Positions 1 through 6,398 of a DNA stretch of 36,264 nt are shown here, one piece after another; positions within the stretch are counted from its first letter, which is position 1, and each line of letters starts with the position of its first letter. Both the position numbers and the translations under genes were made by a program. The notes beneath the pieces are model-generated. The model was not told the DNA's origin, made no database searches, and saw only the letters and a program-made list of their open reading frames with translations. Where the stretch lies: contig LCKS01000005.1 in NCBI GenBank assembly GCA_001001555.1, positions 1-36,264 of the forward strand, in the 5' to 3' direction. Origin of the DNA: Candidatus Amesbacteria bacterium GW2011_GWC2_45_19 (GTDB taxonomy: Bacteria > Patescibacteriota > Microgenomatia > CAZETR01 > Amesbacteraceae).

Positions 1-53
1 TCAAAGTTATTCTTCCGAAGACATTTGACTATTAGCTTTGGTCTTACTCTCAT
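1..53 (-). CDS. Possible HicA-like toxin, N-terminal fragment (runs off the window edge)
   Basis: Reading the minus strand from an ATG at 53 gives an open frame of 17 codons to the window edge, beginning MRVRPKLIVKCLRKNNF. The pattern of a short basic start, then a P-K-x-(L/I) helix, then a K-N-(G/N)-F turn resembles the start of HicA-type mRNA interferases, which usually begin with a phrase like 'K-x-L-I-K-x-L-E-K-N-G-F'. This is a weak similarity over few residues. The supporting context is a perfect 8-bp dyad directly upstream of the start, which is the kind of site a toxin-antitoxin operon uses for autoregulation. It could equally be any small gene, because only the first 53 bases are visible. 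Confidence 0.3.
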   Translation of the reverse strand, partial: MRVRPKLIVKCLRKNNF

Positions 54-76
54 GACAACAGTTTATATCTGTTGTC
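54..76. promoter_or_regulatory. Dyad operator overlapping the -10 of the left-edge gene
   Basis: GACAACAG and CTGTTGTC form a perfect 8-bp inverted repeat separated by 7 bases, ending one base before the ATG of the minus-strand gene at 53. Read on the minus strand, a TATAAA (62-67) lies in the spacer 8 bases before that ATG, so a protein bound to the dyad would block the promoter. A further TGTTGTCA half-copy lies at 84-91. Such a perfect dyad over a start codon suggests autoregulation; the binding protein is unknown. Confidence 0.5.
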
Positions 77-88
77 GCATATGTGTTG

Positions 89-709
89 TCAGATTACGGG
101 GGTGACAGGGGAGGCGGTGGGGGAAGTGGAGAGCTGGACGATGAGTTTGGCGGTCAGAGTATTGGCTGTGGCGGCGGGATTGCCGACGGCCACTATCCGA
201 TCGCCCGCTTTGATATCTGTCTTTTTAATCTTGCCGGCAAAGCTGGTGTTGGAAGTAAATTTGACCGTCCAAGTTTCTTTTTTGGCGGTTTCCAGAGTGA
301 ACGAGGCGGCAGAGGTATCGGTGACGCGGCCGGAGATGACGACTCTTTTGTCCGGGGTGGGTTTGGCGATAACTAGCAGGCGTTTGACGGCCAGCGTGCC
401 TTGGCTATCCACGTCGCCCATAGCAATGACAAAATTGCCTACCTTGAGATCGGCAAACGTGCCTTCTTTGCCTCCCGCGAGCTTGATGGTGGCGTCGCCG
501 GCGACGACGGCGGTGCGGGTAAGATTGCCTAGGTTGGTGATAGTAATCGATGCTTCGGATTTGGCGGAAATGGGGCCGACGAAGGCGCGTTTGGCCACGG
601 AGGTTTTGATAGCGGCCACCTGATCTTTGACAGCTTGGCGGATGGCACTATCTGTAGCGCTTGGGATTTGGGTCAAAAGTGATGCTGTGAGAAGAAAAGC
701 AAGTATCAT
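89..709 (-). CDS. Secreted DUF5666-like beta-domain protein
   Basis: This 206-residue protein starts with a short hydrophobic segment (MILAFLLTASLLTQIPS), consistent with a signal peptide and export across the single membrane. The rest is Gly/Thr/Val-rich and contains two similar segments, each with an 'I-T-N-L' or 'F-T-L-E-T' strand, then 'D-L-K-V-G-N-F-V-I-A-M-G' and 'D-I-K-A-G-D-R-I-V-A-V-G'. This recurring '(I/L)K.G(D/N)..(V/I)A.G' phrase is typical of DUF5666-type small beta-barrel domains, present here as about two copies. The start overlaps the stop of the upstream gene by ATGA (706-709), so the two are probably translated together. The role is unknown; a surface or periplasm-like location is inferred from the signal peptide. 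Confidence 0.7.
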   Translation of the reverse strand: MILAFLLTASLLTQIPSATDSAIRQAVKDQVAAIKTSVAKRAFVGPISAKSEASITITNLGNLTRTAVVAGDATIKLAGGKEGTFADLKVGNFVIAMGDVDSQGTLAVKRLLVIAKPTPDKRVVISGRVTDTSAASFTLETAKKETWTVKFTSNTSFAGKIKKTDIKAGDRIVAVGNPAATANTLTAKLIVQLSTSPTASPVTPVI

Positions 710-1134
710 ATTTTGGCCGTAGAATAAGTAATAGTTAGCGATTTGGAAGCTTCTTGGCCGTCGGTAGAGTAAGAATAGACGGTGATGGTATTAAAACCGG
801 TAATGAGGTCTACGTCAAGAGAAAAGGCGCCGGAGGCGTCGGCCACAGTTGTTTGCTCGCCGTTTTCCGAGACGACCAGGAGTGTAGCTTTGGGGGTGGT
901 AGTGCCGGAGAGAGTGACGGTGTCGGTGGAAACCAGGGCTTCGTCATCGGGAATATTAATGGTTAGTTGGTTATTAGCCAGTTGGTTATTTGGAGTAGGT
1001 GAGGGGGCGACGGAGGCCTTGGGGGAGGGTTGGGGCAAATTCTTGAGACTCTGGTTGGCAGTCCAAATGCCGAAAGTAATGATCAGTCCCAGAGCAAATC
1101 CGATAGAGATAGCCAGGATAACTTCTTTCTTCAT
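706..1134 (-). CDS. Membrane-anchored Ig-like domain protein
   Basis: A 142-residue protein with an N-terminal transmembrane helix (about residues 5-26), a Pro/Ser/Ala-rich linker (about 33-50), and one beta-sandwich domain (about 57-140). The domain carries the usual Ig-like pattern 'D-T-V-T-L-S-G-T-T-T-P-x-A-T-L-x-V', then 'A-D-A-S-G-A-F-S-x-D-V-x-L' and 'G-x-N-T-I-T-V-Y-S', as in bacterial Big/glucodextranase-type domains. It is probably displayed outside the cell, tethered by the helix. It is the first gene of a two-gene unit with the DUF5666-like gene, with an ATGA overlap, and has a good promoter directly upstream. An adhesion or envelope role is plausible but not shown. Confidence 0.75.
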   Translation of the reverse strand: MKKEVILAISIGFALGLIITFGIWTANQSLKNLPQPSPKASVAPSPTPNNQLANNQLTINIPDDEALVSTDTVTLSGTTTPKATLLVVSENGEQTTVADASGAFSLDVDLITGFNTITVYSYSTDGQEASKSLTITYSTAKI

Positions 1135-1144
1135 TTCTGGGTGG

Positions 1145-1173
1145 AGAATATCTTAGAAGTGTGGTATTGTCAA
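1145..1173 (-). promoter_or_regulatory. Sigma70-type promoter, minus strand, nearly leaderless
   Basis: On the minus strand TTGACA (1168-1173), a 17-base spacer and TATTCT (1145-1150) form a near-consensus promoter. The -10 edge is 10 bases from the ATG at 1134, so the predicted mRNA has a leader of only about 4 bases. The same 45-base gap also serves the divergent gene starting at 1180. Confidence 0.65.
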
Positions 1174-1179
1174 GCGGCT

Positions 1180-1557
1180 ATGGATATCACGTTTAGCAAA
1201 AGGGAGTTTAAAATAAAAGGTAAAACGGGAGTTGTGTCGGTGGGGGAAAGGGTGAAAGTTAATGAGAATTTTGTGATTGACCAACCCGGGGAATACGAAG
1301 TAGGGGGAGTATCGGTGATCGGGCTAGTGGGGGGAGGATATGTCGTGGAAATGGATGGATTGAGGCTGTGTACGGCCACCAAATCAGCCGAAGCCGGGGC
1401 GATCGATATTGCCCTGCTGCCGGAAGTGGATGCGGAAGTGGTGAAACAAATTGATCCTTGGGTGGTGGTAACGACGGGAAAAGAGGGGGTGGCCAAATAT
1501 ACTATTAGCCGTGACAAACTGCCCACAGAACTTACTACCATATGGCTGACAAGCTGA
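1180..1557 (+). CDS. Degenerate metallo-beta-lactamase-fold protein
   Basis: This 125-residue protein begins MDITFSKREFKIKGK, continues with 'N-F-V-I-D-Q-P-G-E-Y-E-V-G-G-V-S-V-I-G' and ends with 'A-E-V-V-K-Q-I-D-P-W-V-V-V'. These match, in order, the first strand, the 'PGEYEV.GV.I.G' segment and the tail of the small MBL-fold hydrolases that are common in CPR genomes (typically about 200-250 residues, known family). The whole H-x-H-x-D-H metal-binding segment is absent and so are the later His ligands, so hydrolase activity is not expected. An upstream in-frame extension exists, but the ATG at 1180 gives the family-like N-terminus. The end overlaps the dnaB start by 16 bases, which suggests co-translation with the helicase gene. 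Confidence 0.65.
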   Translation: MDITFSKREFKIKGKTGVVSVGERVKVNENFVIDQPGEYEVGGVSVIGLVGGGYVVEMDGLRLCTATKSAEAGAIDIALLPEVDAEVVKQIDPWVVVTTGKEGVAKYTISRDKLPTELTTIWLTS

Positions 1558-2864
1558 AGGTCCCTCCACATTCATTGGAGACGGAACAATCAGTACTGGG
1601 GTCGCTCTTATTAGACCGGGATGCGGTAGTGGCGGTGGTAGAGTTTTTGCGGCCGGAGCATTTTTATGAAGACAAACATGGGCAGATATTTGCGGCCACC
1701 ATGGAGCTGTATCAGGAGCGGGAGCCGGTGGACGTGGTGACGGTGGCTGAAAAACTCAAAAAATCAAAAACTCTAAGTGAAATTGGGGGACGGGAATATC
1801 TGGCGGAATTAGTGAATAAAGTGCCCACGGCGGCCCACGCTGAAAGCTACGCCCGGGTAGTGCGGGATATGTTTACCAAGCGACAGCTGATTTCCGCGGC
1901 CCAAAAAATAACGGAGATGGGGTTTGACGAGGGGGCGGACGTGCGGGAGATGCTGGATACGGCCGAGCAAAAAGTGTTTTCCCTGGCTCAGCAGCATCTG
2001 AAGCAGGTGTTTACTCCGGTAAAAGATATTTTGGCCGAATCGTTTGACCGGCTGGACGAATTACATAAGACAGCTGGGGGTTTGCGGGGAGTGCCAACGG
2101 GTTTTCCTGATTTGGATGATACGCTGGCAGGAATGCAAGACTCAAATTTATTGATTCTGGCAGCCAGGCCAGGCATCGGAAAGACGGCATTAGCGCTCAA
2201 TATAGCCCAGAACGCCTCGTTTAAGCATAAGTTGCCGGTGGGATTTTTTAGTTTGGAAATGAGCCGGGAAGAATTGATGGACCGGTTGCTGGTAGCTCAG
2301 GCGGAAATTGACGCCTGGAAACTGAAAACCGGCCGTTTGGACGAGGGCGAATTTACCAAATTGTCCGATGCCATGGGAGAGCTGTACGAAACGCCGTTGT
2401 ATATTGACGACACGCCCGGGGCCAGTATTTTGGAAATGCGGACCAAAGCCAGAAGGTTACAGGCGGAACATGGATTGAGACTGATCATCGTAGATTATTT
2501 GCAATTGGCCCGGCCGGTACGCAATTTGGATAACCGGGTGCAGGAAGTATCAGAAATTTCCCAAGGGTTAAAGAATTTGGCCAGAGAGTTAAAGATCCCG
2601 GTGCTAGCCCTGTCTCAACTGTCCAGACAGGTGGAATCGAGAGGGGTGAAAAAGCCGCAGCTGGCCGATCTGCGTGAAAGCGGGGCGATTGAGCAGGACG
2701 CGGACGTGGTGATGTTTATGTGGCGGGAGAATGATGAAAATTTGGAGAACATGAATTTAGATATTGCCAAGCACCGGAATGGCCCTTTGCGTTCCCTCAA
2801 GCTGCGTTTTAAAGGGGACAGGATAAAATTTTATTCGGTAGAAGCCAAAAGAAAGGCAAGCTAG
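1542..2864 (+). CDS. dnaB: Replicative DNA helicase DnaB
   Basis: A full-length 440-residue DnaB, the hexameric helicase that unwinds DNA at the replication fork. The N-terminal domain begins 'P-P-H-S-L-E-T-E-Q-S-V-L-G-S-L-L-L' (about 8-24), a hallmark of the family. The RecA-like domain has 'G-V-P-T-G-F-P-D-L-D' (about 185), the Walker A A-R-P-G-I-G-K-T (about 207-215), the 'F-S-L-E-M-S' helicase motif (about 233), the Walker B-like L-I-I-V-D-Y-L-Q-L (about 315), and the C-terminal 'L-S-Q-L-S-R-Q-V-E' and 'D-L-R-E-S-G-A-I-E-Q-D-A-D' motifs. The length is normal and there is no intein. The start overlaps the upstream MBL-like gene. The downstream spacer carries several hairpins. Confidence 0.97.
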   Translation: MADKLKVPPHSLETEQSVLGSLLLDRDAVVAVVEFLRPEHFYEDKHGQIFAATMELYQEREPVDVVTVAEKLKKSKTLSEIGGREYLAELVNKVPTAAHAESYARVVRDMFTKRQLISAAQKITEMGFDEGADVREMLDTAEQKVFSLAQQHLKQVFTPVKDILAESFDRLDELHKTAGGLRGVPTGFPDLDDTLAGMQDSNLLILAARPGIGKTALALNIAQNASFKHKLPVGFFSLEMSREELMDRLLVAQAEIDAWKLKTGRLDEGEFTKLSDAMGELYETPLYIDDTPGASILEMRTKARRLQAEHGLRLIIVDYLQLARPVRNLDNRVQEVSEISQGLKNLARELKIPVLALSQLSRQVESRGVKKPQLADLRESGAIEQDADVVMFMWRENDENLENMNLDIAKHRNGPLRSLKLRFKGDRIKFYSVEAKRKAS

Positions 2865-3087
2865 TGCCCTACATATATACGAATTCGAACGTATTTCAAA
2901 GGTGCGGCGATTGCCCCCATCCAATCGCCGAACTATTAGTAGCTCGGCCTGACGGCCTCGCTTATTTTTTCTGCGCACAATTTTCTGGCTTCGCCAGTTT
3001 GCTCGCTCAGGGCGAGCAAAGCTTCCTTTTACTAACTAACAATCTGTATTCTACTAAAAGGCGTGACTTTTTGAAAGCGTACGTACC
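2865..3087. repeat. Hairpin cluster downstream of dnaB
   Basis: This spacer holds a row of short perfect hairpins. CGGCGATTG/CAATCGCCG is a 9-bp stem (2905-2930). GGCC/GGCC with flanking AGC/GCT lies at 2941-2962 and is followed by TTATTTTTT. CTGGC/GCCAG lies at 2985-2997. TTTGCTCGC/GCGAGCAAA is a 9-bp stem (2998-3020). The last contains GCTCAGGG, the tail found in other short palindromes of this window. The second hairpin with its T-run may act as a weak dnaB terminator. A 75-codon open frame crosses the area (2864-3091) but looks like a by-product of the repeats. Confidence 0.6.
2941..2971 (+). terminator. Possible weak terminator after dnaB
   Basis: AGC...GCT and the inner GGCC-TGAC-GGCC stem are followed by TTATTTTTTC on the plus strand. 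The stem has an internal mismatch loop, so termination strength is doubtful. It is the only T-run near the end of dnaB. Confidence 0.35.
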
Positions 3088-3116
3088 TTGACTTCGTTAA
3101 TTGACCATGCTATAAG
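3088..3116 (+). promoter_or_regulatory. Sigma70-type promoter, nearly leaderless
   Basis: TTGACT (3088-3093), a 17-base spacer and TATAAG (3111-3116) lie 9 bases before the ATG at 3126. Transcription would start within about 3 bases of the start codon. Confidence 0.6.
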
Positions 3117-3125
3117 AATCTACTA

Positions 3126-3704
3126 ATGTCTCTATCCGAAAGAATAACAACAATACGTGTACCTCAATCAGATTATGGCCTTTTCCAACGACTAATGGCA
3201 GAAACAGGAGTTCAACTTGAAAAGCCAATCTTTCAAGTGGTTAATGTTCCTCCTGGCCTAGACTACAAATGGCATAACTCGGACGTTAAAGACTCTGTGA
3301 TGGCTGTTCGTGGAGTCGTTAGAGATGCAACATTGGAACAGCTTGGAGCAAATAAAGGTAACTGGCATTGGGTACTTCCACCAGGAAGCACCAAAAGCAG
3401 TTTCCAGGAGGTAGGAGGTATTATTGGTAATCCAGACTTCATGCACTATCAATGGCAGGATATTTCAGATAGTAATTTGGGAGATTTTAGAAAGCTGAAA
3501 GAGCAAGCGGGACAAGGCCCGTATGTAAACATAAAAAAGAGCGTCCTTCTCTTTTCCGATGAAGTTGAGAAATTAGCTAAAGGGGAGACAGTCGTAGCTG
3601 ACCATCGTTCCGGTTTTGGCTCAGGTTATGTGATGGAGAGAATGGAAGCATTTACTGTGCTGAAAGGCAGACTTCATAGAGTAAGAGCATATTTGTCTGA
3701 CTAG
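3126..3704 (+). CDS. Hypothetical protein
   Basis: A 192-residue soluble protein that I do not recognise. It starts MSLSERITTIRVPQSDYG and has no signal peptide, membrane segment or clear catalytic motif. Visible features are a Trp/His-rich middle ('N-W-H-W-V-L-P-P-G', 'F-M-H-Y-Q-W-Q-D') and a C-terminal 'V-A-D-H-R-S-G-F-G-S-G-Y-V-M-E-R-M-E' segment. The gene is visibly richer in A and T than dnaB or efp, and stands alone between a repeat-rich spacer and a tRNA gene, so it may have been acquired. It has its own promoter with almost no leader. The start is supported by that promoter position. No function is proposed. Confidence 0.7.
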   Translation: MSLSERITTIRVPQSDYGLFQRLMAETGVQLEKPIFQVVNVPPGLDYKWHNSDVKDSVMAVRGVVRDATLEQLGANKGNWHWVLPPGSTKSSFQEVGGIIGNPDFMHYQWQDISDSNLGDFRKLKEQAGQGPYVNIKKSVLLFSDEVEKLAKGETVVADHRSGFGSGYVMERMEAFTVLKGRLHRVRAYLSD

Positions 3705-3783
3705 ACTTTTTGATTGATTCCCCATTTTGGAGGATAAAAATATTTTATTGGTTGGTTTGAAGGCATATATTTTGTTTTGATTC

Positions 3784-3812
3784 TAAAAAAATCCCACCTT
3801 TCAGGTGGGATT
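3784..3812 (-). terminator. Rho-independent terminator of the tRNA-Leu gene
   Basis: AATCCCACCT and AGGTGGGATT form a perfect 10-bp stem with a 3-base loop (3790-3812). On the minus strand the stem runs into TTTTTT (3785-3790). It lies about 50 bases past the tRNA 3' end, as expected for its terminator. Confidence 0.85.
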
Positions 3813-3861
3813 TCACACCGAGCGGAGCAAGGCGAACCAAAACCGCTTGAAATTTCCTACG

Positions 3862-3948
3862 TGGTGCCGAGGGCGAGAGTCGAACTCGCATGAGCTTAAG
3901 GCTCACCACTTTTTGAGAGTGGAGCGTCTGCCATTCCGCCACCCCGGC
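3862..3948 (-). tRNA. tRNA-Leu(CAA), CCA end encoded
   Basis: On the minus strand the 87 bases fold as a class II tRNA. The acceptor stem is GCCGGGG/CCTCGGC with one G-T pair. The D-arm contains GGCGGAATGGCAGACGC, typical of bacterial tRNA-Leu. The anticodon stem CCACT/AGTGG encloses the loop CTCAAAA, giving anticodon CAA for UUG codons. The long variable arm is TGAGC/GCTCA, and the T-arm is GCGAG-TTCGACT-CTCGC. Discriminator A73 and the CCA end are in the DNA. A TAAAAT -10 lies 8 bases upstream and a strong terminator follows. Confidence 0.96.
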
Positions 3949-4015
3949 ATGAGTTTATTTTACTCTAAAAAGTTTGACCGTTATATAGCCCTTTGCGAGA
4001 GGACCTCTTGCAAAT

Positions 4016-4345
4016 TCATAGGCCAAGGAGGGCAATGACTTTGAGGGTGATTTGCTCCGGGGTTTCTCCTGGAAGAACTACCAGGTGATAAATGTCCGGG
4101 TATTTTTTCCGATCGTCTCTTCTGTTGGTTTCGGAACTACCTATTCCTATTTTATATTCAGTTCCATCAAGGCCCAATACGAGTTCGTCGAAATGTTCAG
4201 TCCGATCTTTGTGCTGATCGGTGGCCCAGTGAGAATAAATTCCACCGGCCTTTTGCATGATCTCCAAGGCTTGTCTGGCTATTTTCTCCGAGTTTACTCC
4301 CCGAGTTTTTTGGGCTTCTACTATAAGTTGGTCTACTTTGCTCAT
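4016..4345 (-). CDS. Hypothetical small protein
   Basis: A 109-residue soluble protein starting MSKVDQLIVEAQKTRG. I chose the ATG at 4345 rather than the ATG two codons upstream because the promoter at 4352-4380 would start transcription there. The N-terminal half is helical ('K-I-A-R-Q-A-L-E-I-M-Q-K-A-G'). The second half has alternating strands with 'F-D-E-L-V-L-G-L-D-G-T-E-Y-K-I-G-I-G' followed by a basic loop 'N-R-R-D-D-R-K-K-Y-P-D-I-Y'. The D...E-x-K spacing is loosely like a PD-(D/E)xK nuclease core, but this is too weak to name a function. It is a single-gene unit. Confidence 0.6.
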   Translation of the reverse strand: MSKVDQLIVEAQKTRGVNSEKIARQALEIMQKAGGIYSHWATDQHKDRTEHFDELVLGLDGTEYKIGIGSSETNRRDDRKKYPDIYHLVVLPGETPEQITLKVIALLGL

Positions 4346-4351
4346 AGGCAT

Positions 4352-4380
4352 AAAATACGCTTAATTGAGGTTGAAATCAA
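4352..4380 (-). promoter_or_regulatory. Sigma70-type promoter, minus strand, leaderless position
   Basis: On the minus strand TTGATT (4375-4380), a 17-base spacer and TATTTT (4352-4357) are followed by 6 bases and then the ATG at 4345. The predicted +1 coincides with that ATG, which decides the start of the gene. Confidence 0.5.
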
Positions 4381-4411
4381 GATGGTTTAATTTGAAGTCA
4401 AATATGTTTTT

Positions 4412-4448
4412 ACATTATCAGTAACGATCGTGGAGGTTGGTGTAATGT
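4412..4448. other. Palindromic spacer element upstream of the efp promoter
   Basis: ACATTA and TAATGT are 6-base inverted arms around a 25-base core containing GTAACGATCGT (4421-4431). The same 11-mer lies in the core of another intergenic palindrome at 25033-25076. Function is unknown. Confidence 0.4.
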
Positions 4449-4476
4449 TTACAAGTTGCATAAAATGGCTTAAAAT
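4448..4476 (+). promoter_or_regulatory. efp promoter, leaderless position
   Basis: TTTACA (4448-4453), a 17-base spacer and TAAAAT (4471-4476) are followed by 6 bases and the efp ATG at 4483. The predicted start of transcription is the A of the start codon. Confidence 0.65.
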
Positions 4477-4482
4477 TGGCGT

Positions 4483-5043
4483 ATGTTGAATGTGCAGGAT
4501 TTAAGGAATGGGGTGACGTTTTTGCTGGACGGGGCTCCTTATGTGTGTCTGAAATATGAGCATGTGAAGATGGGTCGGGGGTCGGCCACGATTAGGATTA
4601 AAGCCAGAAATTTGCTGACCGGAGCTACGACCGAAAAAAGTTTTGTTAATTCGGCCAGAGTTGAGGAGATAAACACGGTGCGCCGGCCGATGCAGTATTT
4701 GTATAAAGATGGAAAAAACTTTGTTTTTATGGACCCTAAGAATTACGAACAAGTTGGAGTAAGTAGTGAAGTAGTGGGTAGTGAGGCGTCTTATTTGCTG
4801 GAGGGAACAATAGTAAATATTTTGTTTTGGGATGAGCGGCCCTTATGGATTGAGCTGCCGCCGAAAATGGAATTTACGGTTAAAGAAACGGATCCGGGAG
4901 TGAAGGGTAATAGTGTGTCCAATTTGTATAAGGACGCGGTTTTAGATAATGGAGTCAAAACCCGGGTGCCGCTGTTTATTAACCAAGGGGACAAAGTACT
5001 GATTGATACTCGGGATGGAAGTTATGCCGAGAGGGTGAAGTAG
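4483..5043 (+). CDS. efp: Translation elongation factor P (R32 type)
   Basis: A 186-residue EF-P, the ribosome E-site factor that relieves stalling at consecutive prolines. It shows the N-terminal KOW-like domain (about 1-62) with 'D-L-R-N-G-V-T-F-L-L-D-G-A-P-Y', the tip loop H-V-K-M-G-R-G-S-A, and the two OB domains with 'F-V-F-M-D-P-K-N-Y-E-Q' and the C-terminal 'V-K-T-R-V-P-L-F-I-N-Q-G-D-K-V-L-I-D-T-R-D-G-S-Y' signature. The tip residue is R32, not the Lys modified by EpmA, and the usual Pro before it is Met. Length is normal. It has its own leaderless-type promoter and its end overlaps the convergent membrane gene by 22 bases. Confidence 0.96.
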   Translation: MLNVQDLRNGVTFLLDGAPYVCLKYEHVKMGRGSATIRIKARNLLTGATTEKSFVNSARVEEINTVRRPMQYLYKDGKNFVFMDPKNYEQVGVSSEVVGSEASYLLEGTIVNILFWDERPLWIELPPKMEFTVKETDPGVKGNSVSNLYKDAVLDNGVKTRVPLFINQGDKVLIDTRDGSYAERVK

Positions 5044-5474
5044 AGAGCGAAGACGACGACAGCCAGCTGGCAGAGAATACCCCAAAAAAGAGATACGTTC
5101 CATTGGTGAGTGCGCTGCCAGGCGATTAATTTCTCGATCCACCTTATTTTCATACCCAGGAAATAGTAGGGGATTTCAGCTACGTCTGGGAGAACGGCTA
5201 GAAAACAGGCCAGAATAATAGTCACAAAATTGCCGCTGGCGGCGGCAATGTAAGTACCCAACATCAGGGCCGCCCCTGCGTCGGCGAGAATGATAATTTT
5301 AGACCGGGCGGAGATCTGGCCGGCAGTTTTGAGTTCGGTATTGAGATGGGGGTTCCAGTGGGGGATATAGTCGGTCACAAAGTGAGACAGGAGAGCCAGA
5401 GGCAGGGAAATGCGGGGATCGGGAATGGCGGTGGCAATAGCTGCGCCGACCAGAACATGGGGTAATTCGAGCAT
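5022..5474 (-). CDS. Polytopic membrane protein with YdjM/DUF457-like N-terminus
   Basis: A 150-residue membrane protein with about four hydrophobic segments (roughly 5-35, 60-85, 85-107, 125-150). The N-terminus 'L-P-H-V-L-V-G-A-A-I-A' followed by 'L-L-S-H-F-V-T-D-Y-I-P-H-W-N' resembles the H...HxxxDxxPH pattern of the YdjM/DUF457 family of predicted membrane-bound metal-dependent hydrolases, and H6, H32, D35 and H39 could be metal ligands. A further Asp in 'A-V-L-P-D-V-A-E' lies in the third segment. It is transcribed divergently from the next gene, 16 bases apart, and its 3' end overlaps efp tail to tail. The substrate is unknown. Confidence 0.7.
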   Translation of the reverse strand: MLELPHVLVGAAIATAIPDPRISLPLALLSHFVTDYIPHWNPHLNTELKTAGQISARSKIIILADAGAALMLGTYIAAASGNFVTIILACFLAVLPDVAEIPYYFLGMKIRWIEKLIAWQRTHQWNVSLFWGILCQLAVVVFALYFTLSA

Positions 5475-5490
5475 GTGTTATGATTTTAGC

Positions 5491-6042
5491 ATGGTTGTAA
5501 TAGCATTTCTAATTGTTGACTTTTGGGTGTGGAAAACGATGCGGTCCGATTATGACCAGGAGGATATTTTGACCTTGAGTCTGATTTTGGCGGGGACGGC
5601 TTGGGGGCTGGGCTGGGGTTGGAAATGGTGGGGATTGGCGGGAGTATTGGCGGGGGTAATTTTGGCGCTGGTAGTGTGGTGCAAGTTGAAAAAATGGGAT
5701 GTCTGGGAGTGGAGTGACGTGGTGGCCAGAGCCAGCCTGGGGCTGGGGGCGGCGGCGGCTTTGGGGAAAGGGTGGTGGGTAGAGAGTAGTGTGTTGGGGG
5801 TGGGAGTGTTGGTGTTGTGGGGATTGGCTAGAGTTTATAGAAAAATTAGGTGGTATAAAAGCGGAAAGATGGGATTAGTGGGTTTGGTGGGCGCGATGTG
5901 GTGGATGGGGGCGTGGATGGGACTTGCGCCGTGGCAGATCTCCAAGGTATACTTGGCTGCCTGGGTTCTGGTAGGGTTGGCAGTAGCCATTTATTTACGC
6001 TCAGGTCACAAATTTTCCGGAATATGGCCAAAAAAACGATAA
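5491..6042 (+). CDS. Trp-rich polytopic membrane protein
   Basis: A 183-residue protein with about five to six hydrophobic segments and an unusually high Trp content, in clusters such as W-G-L-G-W-G-W-K-W-W-G and M-W-W-M-G-A-W-M-G. Its start at 5491 is supported by a TATGAT -10 ending 6 bases before the ATG; an ATG at 5473 is an alternative. In position it resembles the small Lgt-like membrane proteins sometimes found next to dksA in CPR genomes, but the Lgt catalytic motif is not visible, so I do not assign that function. The end overlaps the DksA-like gene by 19 bases, suggesting translation coupling. Confidence 0.65.
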   Translation: MVVIAFLIVDFWVWKTMRSDYDQEDILTLSLILAGTAWGLGWGWKWWGLAGVLAGVILALVVWCKLKKWDVWEWSDVVARASLGLGAAAALGKGWWVESSVLGVGVLVLWGLARVYRKIRWYKSGKMGLVGLVGAMWWMGAWMGLAPWQISKVYLAAWVLVGLAVAIYLRSGHKFSGIWPKKR

Positions 6043-6398
6043 GTTATCCCAAAGAGGTGGTGGAACCGGTAGCCAAACATTTGCAGGAGAAACTGTCGGC
6101 GTTGGAGAAAAAGAAAAAAGAATTGCGCGGAGAGGATCCGTTTTTGGATAAAGCTAGGCTGGATGACAACGCGGCGGTGGATACGGACGCAGCAGAGCAA
6201 ATAGGGCACATGCGGGTATCGGCAGTAAAAAAGGCCTACGATAGGACAATTATTCAGATTAGAAAAGCACTTTCGCGGATAAAGATTGGTAAGTATGGAG
6301 TGTGTGAGAGGTGCGGCAAGTTTATTGATACGGACCGGCTGATGGTACTTCCGGAAACAACTTTGTGCGTGGATTGTGAGAAAAAGCGTGAGAAGTGA
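6024..6398 (+). CDS. DksA/TraR-type zinc-finger protein
   Basis: A 124-residue protein. The N-terminal half (about 8-80) is a charged helical hairpin, including 'L-Q-E-K-L-S-A-L-E-K-K-K-K-E-L'. The C-terminal part has a C4 zinc finger, 'G-V-C-E-R-C-G-K-F-I' and 'T-L-C-V-D-C', with the family phrase 'R-I-K-I-G-K-Y-G-V-C-E'. DksA/TraR proteins bind RNA polymerase through the secondary channel and adjust transcription initiation. The coiled-coil tip region carries 'D-T-D-A-A-E-Q', reminiscent of but not identical to the DxxDxA tip of DksA. The start lies inside the upstream membrane gene and the end overlaps the pseudouridine synthase gene, so the three form one operon. Confidence 0.88.
   Translation: MAKKTISYPKEVVEPVAKHLQEKLSALEKKKKELRGEDPFLDKARLDDNAAVDTDAAEQIGHMRVSAVKKAYDRTIIQIRKALSRIKIGKYGVCERCGKFIDTDRLMVLPETTLCVDCEKKREK

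Noticed and set aside
2864-3091. 75-codon open frame after dnaB
   Set aside because: It crosses four hairpins, has no ribosome site, and its residues reflect the repeats rather than a protein pattern.
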